Positions 35,322 through 44,247 of a DNA stretch of 64,000 nt are shown here, one piece after another. The DNA lies in assembly GCA_965232465.1 (NCBI GenBank), contig OZ246977.1, forward strand, positions 310,001 through 374,000. Reading direction: 5' to 3'. The notes under the pieces are model-generated. The model saw only the letters and a program-made list of their open reading frames with translations, ran no database searches and had not been told where the DNA came from. This DNA comes from G965232465 sp965232465. GTDB taxonomy: Bacteria; Pseudomonadota; Alphaproteobacteria; JAQWUY01. The translations under genes and the position numbers were made by a program. Numbering within the stretch: the stretch's first letter is position 1; each line of letters starts with the position of its first letter.

Positions 35322-35672
35322 ATGTTTTCAAAAGTGCAGGCAAATGATTTTCTGTCATATTCATATTGGCAAAATGCCACAGTACCAACTGTAAAAAATG
35401 CCATTAACAATGGGGCGGAGACCGAAGCACAGGATGAAGGTGGGCGGACACTTTTAATGGGGGCGTCTATGTATAATGAAAATCCTGATATTATTATTAC
35501 GCTGATTAAAGCAGATGCGGACGCAACAGTCAAAGACAGTAAAGGTGAAATTGCCTATGATTATATTTTAGAAAATGATGTTTTAAAAGATTCCGAAGCC
35601 TGCTGGATATTAAACTACTTGCGGTTTAAAAATTTTGTCAAAAATACTATCAAACAAAGGATAAAACTATGA
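35322..35672 (+). CDS. Small ankyrin-repeat protein 1
   Basis: A 116-residue protein with about two ankyrin repeats: AINNGAETEAQDEGGRTLLM and LIKADADATVKDSKGEIAYD. The C-terminal cap (YDYILENDVLKDSEA) is nearly the same as that of the next gene, so the two are tandem duplicates. AAAGGAG precedes the ATG; its stop overlaps the start of the next gene (ATGA). Ankyrin proteins mediate protein binding; the partner is unknown. Confidence 0.85.
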   Translation: MFSKVQANDFLSYSYWQNATVPTVKNAINNGAETEAQDEGGRTLLMGASMYNENPDIIITLIKADADATVKDSKGEIAYDYILENDVLKDSEACWILNYLRFKNFVKNTIKQRIKL

Positions 35673-36265
35673 AGAACAACTTATTAAATATACAGTGGCA
35701 AGATGCCACAGTACAAACTGTAACAGACGCTATTGCCAATGGTGCGGATGTTAACGCACGGAATGAAGATGGGTATACACCTTTAATGTATGCGTCTGAA
35801 TATAATAAAAACCCTGAGGTTATCACTACACTGATTAACGCAGGGGCAGGTGTCGATGCCCGAAATAATTGGGGATGGACACCTTTAATTTATGCTTCTA
35901 AGTATAATAAAAACCCTGATATTATTCGTATACTGATTAAAGCAGGGGCGGATGTTGATGCCAGAGATGTGCATCACCGGACGCCTTTGATATTGGCGTC
36001 TTGGTACAACAATCCTGATATTATTCGTGCCTTGATAGATGCAGATGCGTTTGTCCGTGCACGGGATGAAGATGGGGAGACACCGTTAATCGTGGCATCC
36101 AAGTATAATAATAAATCTGATATTATTAATATACTGATTGATGCAGGTGCGAACGAAACAGTCGAAGACCGTGAGGGCAAGACTGCCTATGATTATATTT
36201 TAGAAAATGATGCTTTAAAAGATTCCGAAGCCCGCTGGAAGTTGCATGACTTGCGGTTTAAATAG
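35669..36265 (+). CDS. Ankyrin-repeat protein 2
   Basis: A 198-residue protein with about five ankyrin repeats, marked by NGADVNARNEDGYTPLMYA, AGAGVDARNNWGWTPLIYA, AGADVDARDVHHRTPLILA, ADAFVRARDEDGETPLIVA and AGANETVEDREGKTAYDYI. No signal or membrane segment. The N- and C-terminal parts match the preceding gene, which looks like a shortened duplicate. Function unknown; interaction with host or own proteins both possible. Confidence 0.88.
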   Translation: MKNNLLNIQWQDATVQTVTDAIANGADVNARNEDGYTPLMYASEYNKNPEVITTLINAGAGVDARNNWGWTPLIYASKYNKNPDIIRILIKAGADVDARDVHHRTPLILASWYNNPDIIRALIDADAFVRARDEDGETPLIVASKYNNKSDIINILIDAGANETVEDREGKTAYDYILENDALKDSEARWKLHDLRFK

Positions 36266-36483
36266 TATATATATATGAAATCTTTGTGCATTCATATATG
36301 ATTACAGGATAATGACATATTTATAAATCAGTGTTTTTTTATTCAAAAAAATTTTAATCGCAGGCATACATCAAAGAAATTATGGATATGATATTCCAGT
36401 ATTTGCCACATGGGTGTAGGTGGATTTTTGCCATAACAGACCTTATGATAAGGCTTCTGGTTATCATTATTTTAAAATAATGG

Positions 36484-36512
36484 TTTACTTATTGACCTGA
36501 GGTTATTATACT
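36484..36512 (+). promoter_or_regulatory. Promoter of hflK-hflC
   Basis: TTTACT (36484-36489), 17 bases, TATACT (36507-36512). The transcript would start near 36519, about 70 bases before hflK. The rest of the 320-base gap after the ankyrin gene (36266-36587) is AT-rich, with a palindrome ATTATTTTAAAATAAT just upstream of the promoter and nothing else recognisable. Confidence 0.5.
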
Positions 36513-36587
36513 GTTCGGGAATCGAAACTATGTTATGGGTATATACGCCCATTTTTATTTTTCAATATTATGGAGTACTTTGCTGTA

Positions 36588-37652
36588 ATGAATCAATTTA
36601 ATACAGGTTGGGGCGGACAAAAACCCCCAAAAAAGCCCAAGAAACCAAATGGTTTTCCTGGGTTTGATGAAGACTTTGATATAGGCAATATTTTGTCGAA
36701 ATTGCAAGGTCGTGGCATATTTATTATTTTGGCAATCATTGTTGCTGTGTGGTTGGCAACAGGTTTTTACCGTGTAAACCCCGGACAACAAGGGGTGGAA
36801 TTGGTATTTGGTAAATTGTCGGATACCACTGAGGCTGGATTGCAATATAATTACCCTTATCCCATTGGTAAGACGATTATTCCCAATGTGGATCAGGTGC
36901 GACGGGTGGATATTGGCTATCGCCCCCGTGCCACTGGTAGCTGGACGACACAATCAGGGTCTTCGGCAACCGACATTGTCGATGTGACCGCCGAAAGCCT
37001 TATTTTGACCAGTGATGAAAACATTGTCGATATGGATTTTACGGTATTTTGGCGTATTCGGGATGCGGGTAAATATTTGTTTAATATCCGTTACCCCGAA
37101 CAAACGATTAAGATTGCATCGGAATCTGCCATGCGTGAAGTGGTGGGACAAACGACTTTTGACAATGCGGTGACCATTGGACGGGAAGACATCGAAACCC
37201 GCACTCGCCTTATGTTGCAACAGATTCTAGACGATTATGAATCTGGTATCGAAATCGAACAGGTCGAATTGCAAAAATCCGATCCCCCATCCGAAGTTAT
37301 CGATGCGTTTAACGATGTACAACGGGCACGACAAGACCGGGATCGTCTGCGCAATGAGGCGGAGGCATATGCAAATACCATTGTTCCAGAAGCACGGGGA
37401 CAAGCGGAACAAATCGTACGGGATGCGGAAGGGTTTAAGGAAAAAGCCATTCAAGAATCTATTGGTGAAGCAGAACGATTCCTCAAAGTATATGCGGAAT
37501 ACGAAAAAGCCCCAAAAATCGTGAAAAAGCGTATTTATCTGGATACGCTGGCGGAAGTATATGGGGATACAGATAAGATTATTCTGGATAATGATGCATC
37601 TGGTGTTTTACCATATGTAAAATTACCTGATATTAATGGCAAAGCCAAATAA
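36588..37652 (+). CDS. hflK: FtsH protease modulator HflK
   Basis: SPFH/prohibitin-family membrane protein which with HflC encloses and modulates FtsH. 354 residues: Gly/Pro/Lys-rich cytoplasmic N-terminus, one membrane helix (GIFIILAIIVAVWLATGFY), SPFH domain (VNPGQQGVELVFGK) and a coiled region rich in Glu/Arg/Ala. The ATG at 36588 follows GGAG by 12 bases; the in-frame ATG at 36570 lacks a ribosome site. Confidence 0.93.
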   Translation: MNQFNTGWGGQKPPKKPKKPNGFPGFDEDFDIGNILSKLQGRGIFIILAIIVAVWLATGFYRVNPGQQGVELVFGKLSDTTEAGLQYNYPYPIGKTIIPNVDQVRRVDIGYRPRATGSWTTQSGSSATDIVDVTAESLILTSDENIVDMDFTVFWRIRDAGKYLFNIRYPEQTIKIASESAMREVVGQTTFDNAVTIGREDIETRTRLMLQQILDDYESGIEIEQVELQKSDPPSEVIDAFNDVQRARQDRDRLRNEAEAYANTIVPEARGQAEQIVRDAEGFKEKAIQESIGEAERFLKVYAEYEKAPKIVKKRIYLDTLAEVYGDTDKIILDNDASGVLPYVKLPDINGKAK

Positions 37653-37665
37653 GGGGAACAAACAC

Positions 37666-38523
37666 ATGAGACTTACAATATTACCATTTGTTATTTTGGG
37701 ACTGTTGTTCCTTGGTACACAAAGCTTATTTATTGTCAATCAAACCGATCAGGCGATTGTATTGCAATTCGGGGATCCAAAACGGGTGGTAAAAGAACCG
37801 GGTTTAAATGTAAAATTACCATTTATTCAAAATGTGGTGCGATATGACAACCGTATTCTTGACCTTGATCCCCCTGAATTTGAGGTCTTGTTGACCGATA
37901 AAAAACGCATCAATGTGGATGCGTACGCACGGTATAAAATTGTCGATCCATTGCTGTTTTATCAACGGGTAAAACGGGAACAAAATTTACGGGATGTGTT
38001 TGGAAAATCTTTGAATGCGGGTGTACGACGGGTTATTGCCACCGTATCGTTGGCGGAATTGTTATCGGAACGCCGGGATGATGCTATGGTAAAAATTGCC
38101 CAAGAAGTCAATGCCCAAGCCGTGTCTTTGGGTATCGAAGTGGTCGATGTCCGTATTGGCAGAACCAATTTACCCTCCACCACCGCCCAAGCTGTATATA
38201 ACCGTATGCGTACAGAACGGGAAAGGGAAGCTCGGGAAGCCCGTGCAGAAGGGGCGGAAATTGCCCAAAAAATTCGGGCAAAAGCCGACTTAGACCGCAC
38301 TGTGATATTGGCAGAAGCCGAACGATCAGCCGAAATTTTGCGGGGGGAGGGCGAAGCGGAAAAGAACCGTGTACTTGCCGAAGCCTATGGCAGGGATGTG
38401 GATTTCTTTGAATTTTACAAGGCGATGCAAAATTACCGTACCGCCCTGCAAGGTACAGGGTCCAGTACGATTGTTTTAGACCCAGACAGCCCATTCTTTA
38501 AATATTTAAAAACATTTGAATAA
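37666..38523 (+). CDS. hflC: FtsH protease modulator HflC
   Basis: Partner of HflK. About 285 residues: N-terminal membrane helix (LTILPFVILGLLFLGTQSLF), SPFH domain (VNQTDQAIVLQFGDPKRV), and a long Ala/Glu/Arg-rich coiled coil near residues 180-245. ATG 37666 has AAGGGG 8 bases before; an in-frame ATG at 37636 lies inside hflK. 13 bases after hflK. Confidence 0.94.
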   Translation: MRLTILPFVILGLLFLGTQSLFIVNQTDQAIVLQFGDPKRVVKEPGLNVKLPFIQNVVRYDNRILDLDPPEFEVLLTDKKRINVDAYARYKIVDPLLFYQRVKREQNLRDVFGKSLNAGVRRVIATVSLAELLSERRDDAMVKIAQEVNAQAVSLGIEVVDVRIGRTNLPSTTAQAVYNRMRTEREREAREARAEGAEIAQKIRAKADLDRTVILAEAERSAEILRGEGEAEKNRVLAEAYGRDVDFFEFYKAMQNYRTALQGTGSSTIVLDPDSPFFKYLKTFE

Positions 38524-39008
38524 TGCATACAAGGATGACAACAACACCGATTGTATATATGGCATATGATGGTGGTATTGGTGATGATACCACCATTTGT
38601 GCGGATACGGTACCAGCGGTGATTGGTGTCGATGCACAAATGGTGGGAACAATTGCCTCAAAATTGCAACATAAGGGCATTGCTGTATTGGCATATAATG
38701 ATATGGATATATGCACTTTTCATAAATTGGATGGGGTATATTATACAGATACTACCCCCAACGCCTTTAAGGAAATGCGTAAAAAATTCCCAGATATACA
38801 ATTGGGTGTATTTTGTGGCAACAACCGACATGATGCTATGGTCATGGGGGAAGGTGGGGCAGATTTTATCGTTTTTGACGATATGCAGTGTGTGTCATGG
38901 TGGGCACCCTTAATGGAAGTTGCCGTTGTACAAGACATGACACAAGATATGCAACCCCTATCAACAGGGGCAGATTTTATATTAAGACCATACGCACCAC
39001 AGGCATAA
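38523..39008 (+). CDS. ThiE/TenI-like small protein
   Basis: A 161-residue protein with weak similarity to thiamine phosphate synthase (TMP-TENI barrel): KLDGVYYTDTTPNAFKEMRK and QLGVFCGNNRHDAMVMGEGGADFIVFDD match the family's pattern of strand, helix and GADY/F segments. It is shorter than ThiE (about 200) and lacks clear phosphate-binding motifs, so it may not be an active synthase. It starts in the hflC stop (TAATG). A ThiE-like gene beside efp and suhB is a recurring alphaproteobacterial arrangement (from memory). Confidence 0.55.
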   Translation: MHTRMTTTPIVYMAYDGGIGDDTTICADTVPAVIGVDAQMVGTIASKLQHKGIAVLAYNDMDICTFHKLDGVYYTDTTPNAFKEMRKKFPDIQLGVFCGNNRHDAMVMGEGGADFIVFDDMQCVSWWAPLMEVAVVQDMTQDMQPLSTGADFILRPYAPQA

Positions 39009-39103
39009 TATAAAAAACAGACAGGAAAATAAAAATGATATCAGAGGATACATCGATATTTTATATATTGTTTTTTTAAATATATATACGAAGGAAAAAA
39101 CTT

Positions 39104-39673
39104 ATGAAAATAAATGGTAATGAAATAACAGTGGGAAATGTCATCGAATATAACAATGGTTTATATCGTGCGGTAAAGACCCAGCATGTAAAACCCGGCA
39201 AAGGGGGGGCATTTGCCCAAGTGGAATTAAAAGAAATTCGCACTGGGCAAAAATTAAATGAACGATTCAGATCGGATCAAAAGGTTGAAAAAGTCCGTTT
39301 AGAACAAGTAACATATGCGTTTTTATTTGCCGATGGGGACGAATATACCTTTATGCATAATGAAACTTTTGATCAAATCACCTTACAAAGGGCATTAGTG
39401 GGTGATCAAAAAACCGCATATTTACAAGATGGCATGCAGGTGGAAATCGAATTTTACCAACACCAAATTATCGGCGTATCCATTCCAGAAAAAGTCGTGA
39501 TGACCCTTGTCGAGGCCGATGCCGTTGTCAAGGGGCAAACCGCCTCGTCTTCGTATAAGCCGGCAAAATTGGATAATGGGCAAGCGATTTTGGTACCCCC
39601 ATATATCGAAGCGGGAACAAAAGTTGTGGTAAATACGGTCACAGGCGAATATTTGGAACGTGCCAAAGATTAA
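39104..39673 (+). CDS. efp: Elongation factor P
   Basis: EF-P, 189 residues, stimulates peptide bond formation at proline runs. Three beta-barrel domains. The modifiable lysine, Lys33, is in HVKPGKGGAF; the C-terminal signature VNTVTGEYLERA is present. Whether a lysyl-modification (EpmA/EpmB) exists is not visible. In the likely ancestral order suhB follows; here two restriction-modification genes intervene. Confidence 0.97.
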   Translation: MKINGNEITVGNVIEYNNGLYRAVKTQHVKPGKGGAFAQVELKEIRTGQKLNERFRSDQKVEKVRLEQVTYAFLFADGDEYTFMHNETFDQITLQRALVGDQKTAYLQDGMQVEIEFYQHQIIGVSIPEKVVMTLVEADAVVKGQTASSSYKPAKLDNGQAILVPPYIEAGTKVVVNTVTGEYLERAKD

Positions 39674-39698
39674 AATATTTATACAGGAAAATAATAAG

Positions 39699-40832
39699 GT
39701 GAATAATATTACAGTTGAAGTGATTAAGAATCTTGGTAAAGAAAAAACAAGTGATAATTTGGATAAACTAATTTCTTTTTTTAATTTAAATTTGCCGTTT
39801 ATTGTAAAAAGAGAAATAATTTCTTCTATTGGTCGTCACGCAGATCATTATAAAATTAAATCATTTATAGAATCTAATGTTTTTAATAATATTCCTATGG
39901 ATTTTGTGTATCAAATGTATAGGACTACTCTTTACAGGTCTAATATTAGTGAATTTGACGACCTTAAAAGCCAAATAGAGGATTTTTATGATAATGAAGT
40001 TATAGAAAGAATGAGATATTTTTATGAAAATAAAGGGAAAAATATACAGAATGATTCAATAAAAATTATAAAACCTACATTACTAATAGGAGACAGCAAA
40101 AATACGCTAAAAAATATAAATAAAAATTCTGTTGATTTAATTTTCACATCTCCACCATACTATAATGCAAGGGCTTATTCTGTTTATAAATCGTATAATG
40201 AGTACCTTATGACTATGCAAACTGTATTAAATGAATGCAATCGGGTATTAGAATATGGACGCTTTATTGTTGTAAATGTTTCGCCTGTCATTACTAAAAG
40301 GGCTGGCAGGGAGTTTGAAAGTATACGGTATCCCATCCATTTTGATTTTCATAATATACTTGTAAAAAGTGGTTTTTATTTTATTGATGAGATTATATGG
40401 ATTAAACCAGAGTATTCAGTCCCTAATAGAGTGGGCGGATATTTACAAACGCAAAATCCTCTTGCTTATAAACCCAATTGTATAACAGAAAGTATAATGA
40501 TATATAGAAAAAATGCTCCTTTTCTATTAGATAAAAATATAAAACAATATCCTACATTTTTGAAAAAAAATAATGAGGAAATTGATACTACAAATTGTTG
40601 GTATATTAATCCCAAATGTGATAAAAATCACCCTGCTGTTTTTCCTGAAAAATTGTGTGAAAAAGTTATAAAATACTATTCTTTTTCTGGTGATGTTGTA
40701 CTGGACCCTTTTGCAGGAAGTGGTACTCTCGGGCGTGTTGCAAAATATATGAATCGAATTCCACTACTGTGTGAAAAAAATGAAAAATATGCTAATTTGA
40801 TAGAAAGAGATGGATATGATGTTTTCAGATAA
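39699..40832 (+). CDS. Type II DNA methyltransferase (N4-cytosine type, CfrBI-like)
   Basis: A 377-residue DNA methyltransferase of beta class. The catalytic motif IV, TSPPYYNARAY (Ser151-Pro-Pro-Tyr154), precedes the SAM-binding motif I, LDPFAGSGTLGRVA (Asp336). S-P-P-Y is typical of N4-cytosine enzymes. The GTG at 39699 with AAGG immediately before is the probable start; the first in-frame ATG is inside efp. Clearly AT-rich with A/T-ending codons, unlike efp and suhB. Its end overlaps the start of the restriction enzyme gene. Protects the recognition sequence of that enzyme. Confidence 0.87.
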   Translation: MNNITVEVIKNLGKEKTSDNLDKLISFFNLNLPFIVKREIISSIGRHADHYKIKSFIESNVFNNIPMDFVYQMYRTTLYRSNISEFDDLKSQIEDFYDNEVIERMRYFYENKGKNIQNDSIKIIKPTLLIGDSKNTLKNINKNSVDLIFTSPPYYNARAYSVYKSYNEYLMTMQTVLNECNRVLEYGRFIVVNVSPVITKRAGREFESIRYPIHFDFHNILVKSGFYFIDEIIWIKPEYSVPNRVGGYLQTQNPLAYKPNCITESIMIYRKNAPFLLDKNIKQYPTFLKKNNEEIDTTNCWYINPKCDKNHPAVFPEKLCEKVIKYYSFSGDVVLDPFAGSGTLGRVAKYMNRIPLLCEKNEKYANLIERDGYDVFR

Positions 40833-41679
40833 AGTTATAGATATAACCGTCCAAAAATTGATACGAGGAGAGAACCATAGAGAATACATTATAAATTCTA
40901 TAAATGCCGAATTTTTAGATTTTTCAATTGATTTTTTTAAAAAAATTGTACTCAGGAAAATGAGTGATGATTATATTAATTTAGATTGGTATAAAAATAA
41001 TTTTATACAATCAACTGACATTGATTCTCAAGATATTGCAATTTTTGCAGGTACTAATAAAAAAACAATTTATAACATATATGGAGATGCTAAAAAGCAA
41101 ACAGTTATAGATGCATCAATAAAAAACTTTGAATACATTTCAGGTTTAATAACTTCCCTTAAAGGTGATTTAAAAGATGATATTGCTGTAACTATTAAAA
41201 TAGAATATAAAAATATTGGTGTTAATTTGAATTTAGAAGAGAGTTTGATAGTTATTAACGCATTAGCAACGAAAAAAGTAGCATTGCGAGGCAGCACTTG
41301 GAGTTCTATCGGTAAAAAAATTGAAAAACCACTTTTAATAAAGTTATGTCAGTTATGTAATGTACCCGATAAAAATATTGATTCTAGTATTTTCAAGCAA
41401 AATAATAAGAAAAATTTTGACAGAGAGGTTGATTTCAAATTAATTGGTGATAATGGTGAGGAGTATAGAATTGAAGTTAAATTAATGGGTAAAGGTAATC
41501 CTGAAAGTGCTGATGTTATATATGCAAGAGATACAAATATTTTCATAGCAGATACTTTAAGCAATCAAAACAAAGAACAACTAAAATCTAATGATATTTA
41601 CTTTATTGAATTAAGGAATAATTCAAGAATTATTGAGGATTTTAAGTCTATTATAACAAATTTAAATATTAAGATATAA
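40810..41679 (+). CDS. CfrBI-like type II restriction endonuclease
   Basis: A 289-residue protein resembling the CfrBI restriction enzyme family. Distinct family segments are KVALRGSTWSSIGKKIEKPL and REVDFKL, followed by the PD-(D/E)xK catalytic EVK at Glu222-Lys224 in RIEVKLMGKGNPESADVIYARD. CfrBI itself cuts C/CWWGG; the specificity here is unproven. Overlaps the methyltransferase gene by 23 bases (several ATGs lie at 40810-40821, so the exact start is uncertain). AT-rich, acquired with the methylase. Confidence 0.82.
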   Translation: MDMMFSDKVIDITVQKLIRGENHREYIINSINAEFLDFSIDFFKKIVLRKMSDDYINLDWYKNNFIQSTDIDSQDIAIFAGTNKKTIYNIYGDAKKQTVIDASIKNFEYISGLITSLKGDLKDDIAVTIKIEYKNIGVNLNLEESLIVINALATKKVALRGSTWSSIGKKIEKPLLIKLCQLCNVPDKNIDSSIFKQNNKKNFDREVDFKLIGDNGEEYRIEVKLMGKGNPESADVIYARDTNIFIADTLSNQNKEQLKSNDIYFIELRNNSRIIEDFKSIITNLNIKI

Positions 41680-41694
41680 TAAAAGGGTATACTT

Positions 41695-42498
41695 ATGGCA
41701 AATGCTACTTTGGAAATTATGATCCGTACCGCCCGTAAGGCGGGGCGGTCTTTAATTCGGGATTTTGGCGAATTGGAACATTTGCAGGTATCGAAAAAGG
41801 GTCCGGCGGATTTTGTGTCAATTGCCGATAAAAGGGCAGAAAATCTTATCAAAGATGCCTTAAACTATGCCCGCCCAGAATACGCATTTGTCGGGGAAGA
41901 AACCGGATTGACCATGGGGCAAGATATGGAACACATGTTTATTGTTGATCCGTTGGATGGCACCATTAATTTTTTACATGCCATTCCCCATTTTGCCGTA
42001 TCGATTGCTTATGCCTATCGGGGGGAAATATGGGCGGGGGTAATTTACGATCCGATTAAAGACGAAATGTTTACAGCGGAAAAAGGGGGGGGGGCGTATG
42101 TAAATGACCGCCGTATACGGGCATCGGGCAGACAAGATTTATCCGAATGCTTGGTGGGCACAGGCACCCCTTTTAAGGGTATTAGCCAAGACAAAATCCC
42201 CGCATATACACAATCCTTAATCCAAGTTATGCAACATACTGCCGGGGTACGCAGATTGGGGGCAATGGCACTGGATTTGGCATATGTGGCATCGGGCAGA
42301 CAAGATGCTTTTTTCGAATATGGCGGAAATATCTGGGACATCGCCGCCGGTTTAATCATTGCCATCGAAGCCGGGGCATTGGTGGTAAACGAAAAAAACC
42401 AACCCTATAAATTTGTCGACAGCACCCACCAACCCCAATGGATATTGGCAACCAATAACAAAATACAACAAGACATGTACCGCACAATATTTGCATAA
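41695..42498 (+). CDS. suhB: Inositol monophosphatase family protein SuhB
   Basis: Mg-dependent phosphatase of the inositol monophosphatase family, 267 residues. FVGEETG, DPLDGTINFLHAIP (metal-binding aspartates) and NIWDIAAGLIIAIEAG are visible. In bacteria SuhB also binds the transcription machinery of rRNA operons. Probably once adjacent to efp. Confidence 0.94.
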   Translation: MANATLEIMIRTARKAGRSLIRDFGELEHLQVSKKGPADFVSIADKRAENLIKDALNYARPEYAFVGEETGLTMGQDMEHMFIVDPLDGTINFLHAIPHFAVSIAYAYRGEIWAGVIYDPIKDEMFTAEKGGGAYVNDRRIRASGRQDLSECLVGTGTPFKGISQDKIPAYTQSLIQVMQHTAGVRRLGAMALDLAYVASGRQDAFFEYGGNIWDIAAGLIIAIEAGALVVNEKNQPYKFVDSTHQPQWILATNNKIQQDMYRTIFA

Positions 42499-42519
42499 AA
42501 TATGGTAAAATATGTCCTA

Positions 42520-42687
42520 TGACCTGCCCCCTTTAAATAGGTCCATTTTTAGGTTAGTATAACTTATATCTAAATTGAGAAAGGATTTTAAAATGGGCAA
42601 GAAAAGAAACCCACGAAGTGTAAAATAGATTATTGGCATATTGCGGGATGCAGAAGTTAAGGTATCAAAAGGCATAATATCATTTTG
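42520..42687 (+). pseudogene. IS3-family remnant (left end and orfA fragment)
   Basis: TGACCTGCCCCCTTTAAATA at 42520 onward resembles an IS3-family terminus. The ATG at 42593 opens MGKKRNPRSVK, then a TAG stop, then IIGILRDAEVKVSKG, typical of the start of IS3 OrfA. The frame is broken by the stop and ends where the outer IS256 element begins (42688). Rest of the element is missing. Confidence 0.65.
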
Positions 42688-42719
42688 GAGGCTATCATAA
42701 AGTTTGTGTAAATAGCATT

Positions 42720-42874
42720 TTAAAGTTTAACTCTATCGTTAAACATAATAGCGAATTGGTTTAATGCTTGGTTCCAATTCCTAATAGGCATTGTCCACTT
42801 TTTTTCTGCATTTTGCAAGGCTAAAAATAAAGATTTTTTGATGGCGGTGTCATTGGGGAATACCCCTTTTGCTT
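42720..42874 (-). pseudogene. 3' fragment of the outer IS256 transposase gene
   Basis: Minus-strand reading gives the C-terminal end of an IS256-type transposase (KKSLFLALQNAEKKWTMPIR, then NQALNQFAIMFNDRVKL and stop at 42720). Reads on from the 5' part at 44248-45346 when the inner element is removed. Confidence 0.85.
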
Positions 42875-42915
42875 GGGTATGTCAGAAAGTTTGTGTAAGT
42901 AGACTTTATTAAACC

Positions 42916-42951
42916 ATGTGTTATATTGGGAATATTCCCAATATAACACAT
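42916..42951. repeat. 36-bp perfect palindrome before the inner transposase gene
   Basis: Arms ATGTGTTATATTGGGAAT and its exact complement meet without a loop, 22 bases before the transposase ATG. The outer IS256 element has a palindrome of identical length at the same place with changed but still paired bases (TTGGGAA versus TTCAGAA). It may form a hairpin in RNA or be an operator. Confidence 0.85.
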
Positions 42952-42973
42952 ACAAAATTAAGGAGACTTACTT

Positions 42974-44215
42974 ATGACTAAAAGAACCAAGAAATTAAAT
43001 ACTAGACCAGAGATTAACCCTGATTTGATCAAGCAACTATTGCAACAAGCCGAAGGGCAGGAATTGTTTGGTGCTGATGGCTTTTTTCAATCTTTAAAAC
43101 AAAGCCTTGCCAACGGTATTCTCGACGGGGAAATGGAACATCACCTTGGCTATCAAAAGCATGATAAATCCCCCAAAAGTACCACAAATCGCCGTAATGG
43201 GCATTATGCGAAAACTGTTATCAGCGATGATGATACTCTAAATTTACGCATACCACGGGACAGAGATAACGATTATGAACCCCAGTTTATTCCAAAAAAT
43301 GCTCGGCGATTTGATGGCTTTGATGATAAAGTTATATCCATGTACGCCCGTGGCATGACTATGCGGGAAATACAGCAGTATATTTATGAGATTTATGGAA
43401 CAGAAGTGTCCCATGAATTGATTTCAACTGTTACGGACAAAGTCATAGACGACATTAACGCATGGCAGAACAGACCGCTTAATAGTATTTATCCCATTGT
43501 TTATCTGGACTGTATACACATTAAAACCCGTGATACCCATGTTATTATCAACAAGGCGGTTTACCTAGCTGTGGGCATCAATATGGAAGGCAAAAAAGAA
43601 GTACTTGGCATGTGGATTGCCAAAACCGAAGGGGCTAAGTTTTGGTTACAAGTGATAACAGAACTTAAAAATCGTGGCGTTACTGATATATTCATAGCCT
43701 GTATCGATGGACTAACTGGATTTGAAGACGCCATCTGTTCCGTATTTCCACAAACCACCGTGCAGCTGTGTATTGTGCATATGGTACGCAACAGCCTAAA
43801 ATTCGTCCCTTGGAAAGATAAAAAGCAAGTGGCTGATGATTTAAAAGCCATTTATAACGCTTCATCCGAGGACATGGCATTGCAACAGTTAAAGGCATTT
43901 CGGCAAAAATGGGACAGTACATATCCAACCATCGCCAGCAGTTGGCAGAAAAAGTGGGCGAGTATAGCACCGTGTCTAGCCTATCCCGAGCATATTAAAA
44001 AGGTCATTTATACCACAAACACCATAGAATCCATCAATCGGCAGATTAGAAAAATCATTAAAAACAAAGGGGTATTCCCAAATGATACGGCTGTTAAAAA
44101 ATCTTTATTTTTAGCCTTGCAAAATGCAGAAAAAAGATGGACAATGCCCATTAGGAATTGGAAACAAGCTTTAAACCAATTCGCTATTATGTTTGACGAT
44201 AGAGTTAAACTTTAA
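42974..44215 (+). CDS. IS256-family transposase (intact)
   Basis: A 413-residue DDE transposase of the Mutator/IS256 family. Catalytic residues are Asp179 (PIVYLDCIHIK), Asp245 (FIACIDGLTGFEDAI) and Glu352 (TNTIESINRQ). IS256 elements move by a copy-out circle intermediate. AAGGAG is found before the ATG. Nothing appears broken, so the copy may still be active. Confidence 0.95.
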   Translation: MTKRTKKLNTRPEINPDLIKQLLQQAEGQELFGADGFFQSLKQSLANGILDGEMEHHLGYQKHDKSPKSTTNRRNGHYAKTVISDDDTLNLRIPRDRDNDYEPQFIPKNARRFDGFDDKVISMYARGMTMREIQQYIYEIYGTEVSHELISTVTDKVIDDINAWQNRPLNSIYPIVYLDCIHIKTRDTHVIINKAVYLAVGINMEGKKEVLGMWIAKTEGAKFWLQVITELKNRGVTDIFIACIDGLTGFEDAICSVFPQTTVQLCIVHMVRNSLKFVPWKDKKQVADDLKAIYNASSEDMALQQLKAFRQKWDSTYPTIASSWQKKWASIAPCLAYPEHIKKVIYTTNTIESINRQIRKIIKNKGVFPNDTAVKKSLFLALQNAEKRWTMPIRNWKQALNQFAIMFDDRVKL

Positions 44216-44247
44216 AACACTATTTACACAAACTTTCTGATAGCCTC

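Larger units (their letters stand above)
42875..44247 (+). mobile_element. Inner, apparently intact IS256-family element
   Basis: Terminal inverted repeats GGGTATGTCAGAAAGTTTGT (left) and GAGGCTATCAGAAAGTTTGT (right, complement) share TCAGAAAGTTTGTGTAA. It carries a full transposase. Flanking TTTTGCTT (42867-42874) and CTTTGCTT (44248-44255) look like an 8-base target duplication with one change. It inserted into the transposase gene of an older relative. Confidence 0.88.

Noticed and set aside
36266..36587. Possible tRNA or RNA gene (GTTCGGGAATCGAA-like string)
   Set aside because: No acceptor stem or cloverleaf could be folded around it.
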